The notes below the pieces were generated by a model. The model saw only the letters and a list, made by a program, of their open reading frames with translations. It was not told the origin of the DNA and did no database searches. 35,839 nt of DNA, taken from Porogramme epimiltina (lineage: Eukaryota > Basidiomycota > Agaricomycetes > Polyporales > Polyporaceae). This document shows, one piece after another, positions 35,725 through 35,839 of this stretch; the first letter of the stretch is position 1, and each line of letters begins with the position of its first letter. The stretch is from assembly GCA_900155495.1 (NCBI GenBank), contig FTLJ01000038.1:1-35839 (forward strand). The letters run 5' to 3'. Made by a program: the position numbers and the translations under genes.

Positions 35725-35839
35725 AAGAACGCGGGGGCGGGGGCGGGCGTCGGTGGACGGCGGCGGGGGCAGCGGGGCGGGGGGGGCTGCGCAGGTCGCG
35801 GGGGGCCGGGGTGGGGGGGGGGGGCAGGGGCGGAGGCGT
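35725..35839. other. G-rich tract upstream of the zinc-cluster gene
   Basis: From about 35725 to the window end the plus strand is dominated by runs of three to eight G, separated by short spacers. It thus meets the pattern for potential G-quadruplexes. It lies just upstream of the zinc-cluster ATG (35704), in its presumed leader or promoter, where the transcript would be C-rich. Long G runs can also be assembly errors. Confidence 0.5.

Noticed and set aside
1..35839. tRNA, rRNA, CRISPR arrays, intact transposons or long terminal repeats
   Set aside because: By eye I found no T-loop/B-box word in a foldable context, no regular spacer repeats and no transposase or reverse-transcriptase motif. 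A tRNAscan and repeat-library search would be decisive.

Overview
This is a fungal nuclear window, most likely from an agaricomycete basidiomycete and possibly a polypore. The evidence is dense genes with many very short introns (most 45-70 nt, GT...AG), GC-rich coding sequence, Ser/Pro/Ala-rich low-complexity tails and typical fungal protein families. The family calls come from recognised motifs. No database search was possible, so the taxon is inferred.

Layout. 1-4953 holds no gene I can support. 4954-7443 (+) is a low-complexity Ser/Pro/His-rich protein whose N-terminal exons are uncertain. 7444-13136 is mostly unassigned; it holds a possible small spliced minus-strand gene (10954-11674) and an unexplained open frame (9568-10050). 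13137-14543 (+) is a homocysteine S-methyltransferase. 15005-16010 (+) is 40S ribosomal protein S0 (uS2). 16343-17527 (-) is glucosamine-6-phosphate isomerase, convergent with S0. 18246-21144 (-) is a NIMA-family kinase. 24263-26012 (-) is a secreted-type cytochrome (DOMON) plus cytochrome b561 membrane protein. 28663-31410 (+) is a NIPA-type magnesium transporter. 34175-35704 (-) is a protein with a C-terminal Zn(II)2Cys6 cluster. The gaps at 21.1-24.3, 26.0-28.7 and 31.4-34.2 kb hold no convincing gene. Two of them (and part of the 7.4-13.1 kb gap) contain GC-rich islands whose long overlapping frames look like composition artefacts.

The seven well-resolved genes were assembled exon by exon. 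In each case the splice sites, phases and total length give one uninterrupted frame. The genes do not form a pathway: they cover methionine salvage, translation, amino-sugar catabolism, cell-cycle control, membrane redox, Mg2+ transport and transcription, as expected of an ordinary core chromosomal region. I see no secondary-metabolite cluster, virus, CRISPR array or intact transposon. The most notable features are extreme micro-exons: a 4-nt first coding exon in the isomerase gene and a 6-nt internal exon in the NIPA gene. There is also a probable GC-AG intron in the NIPA gene, a zinc cluster at the protein C-terminus, and palindromic sites in two promoters.
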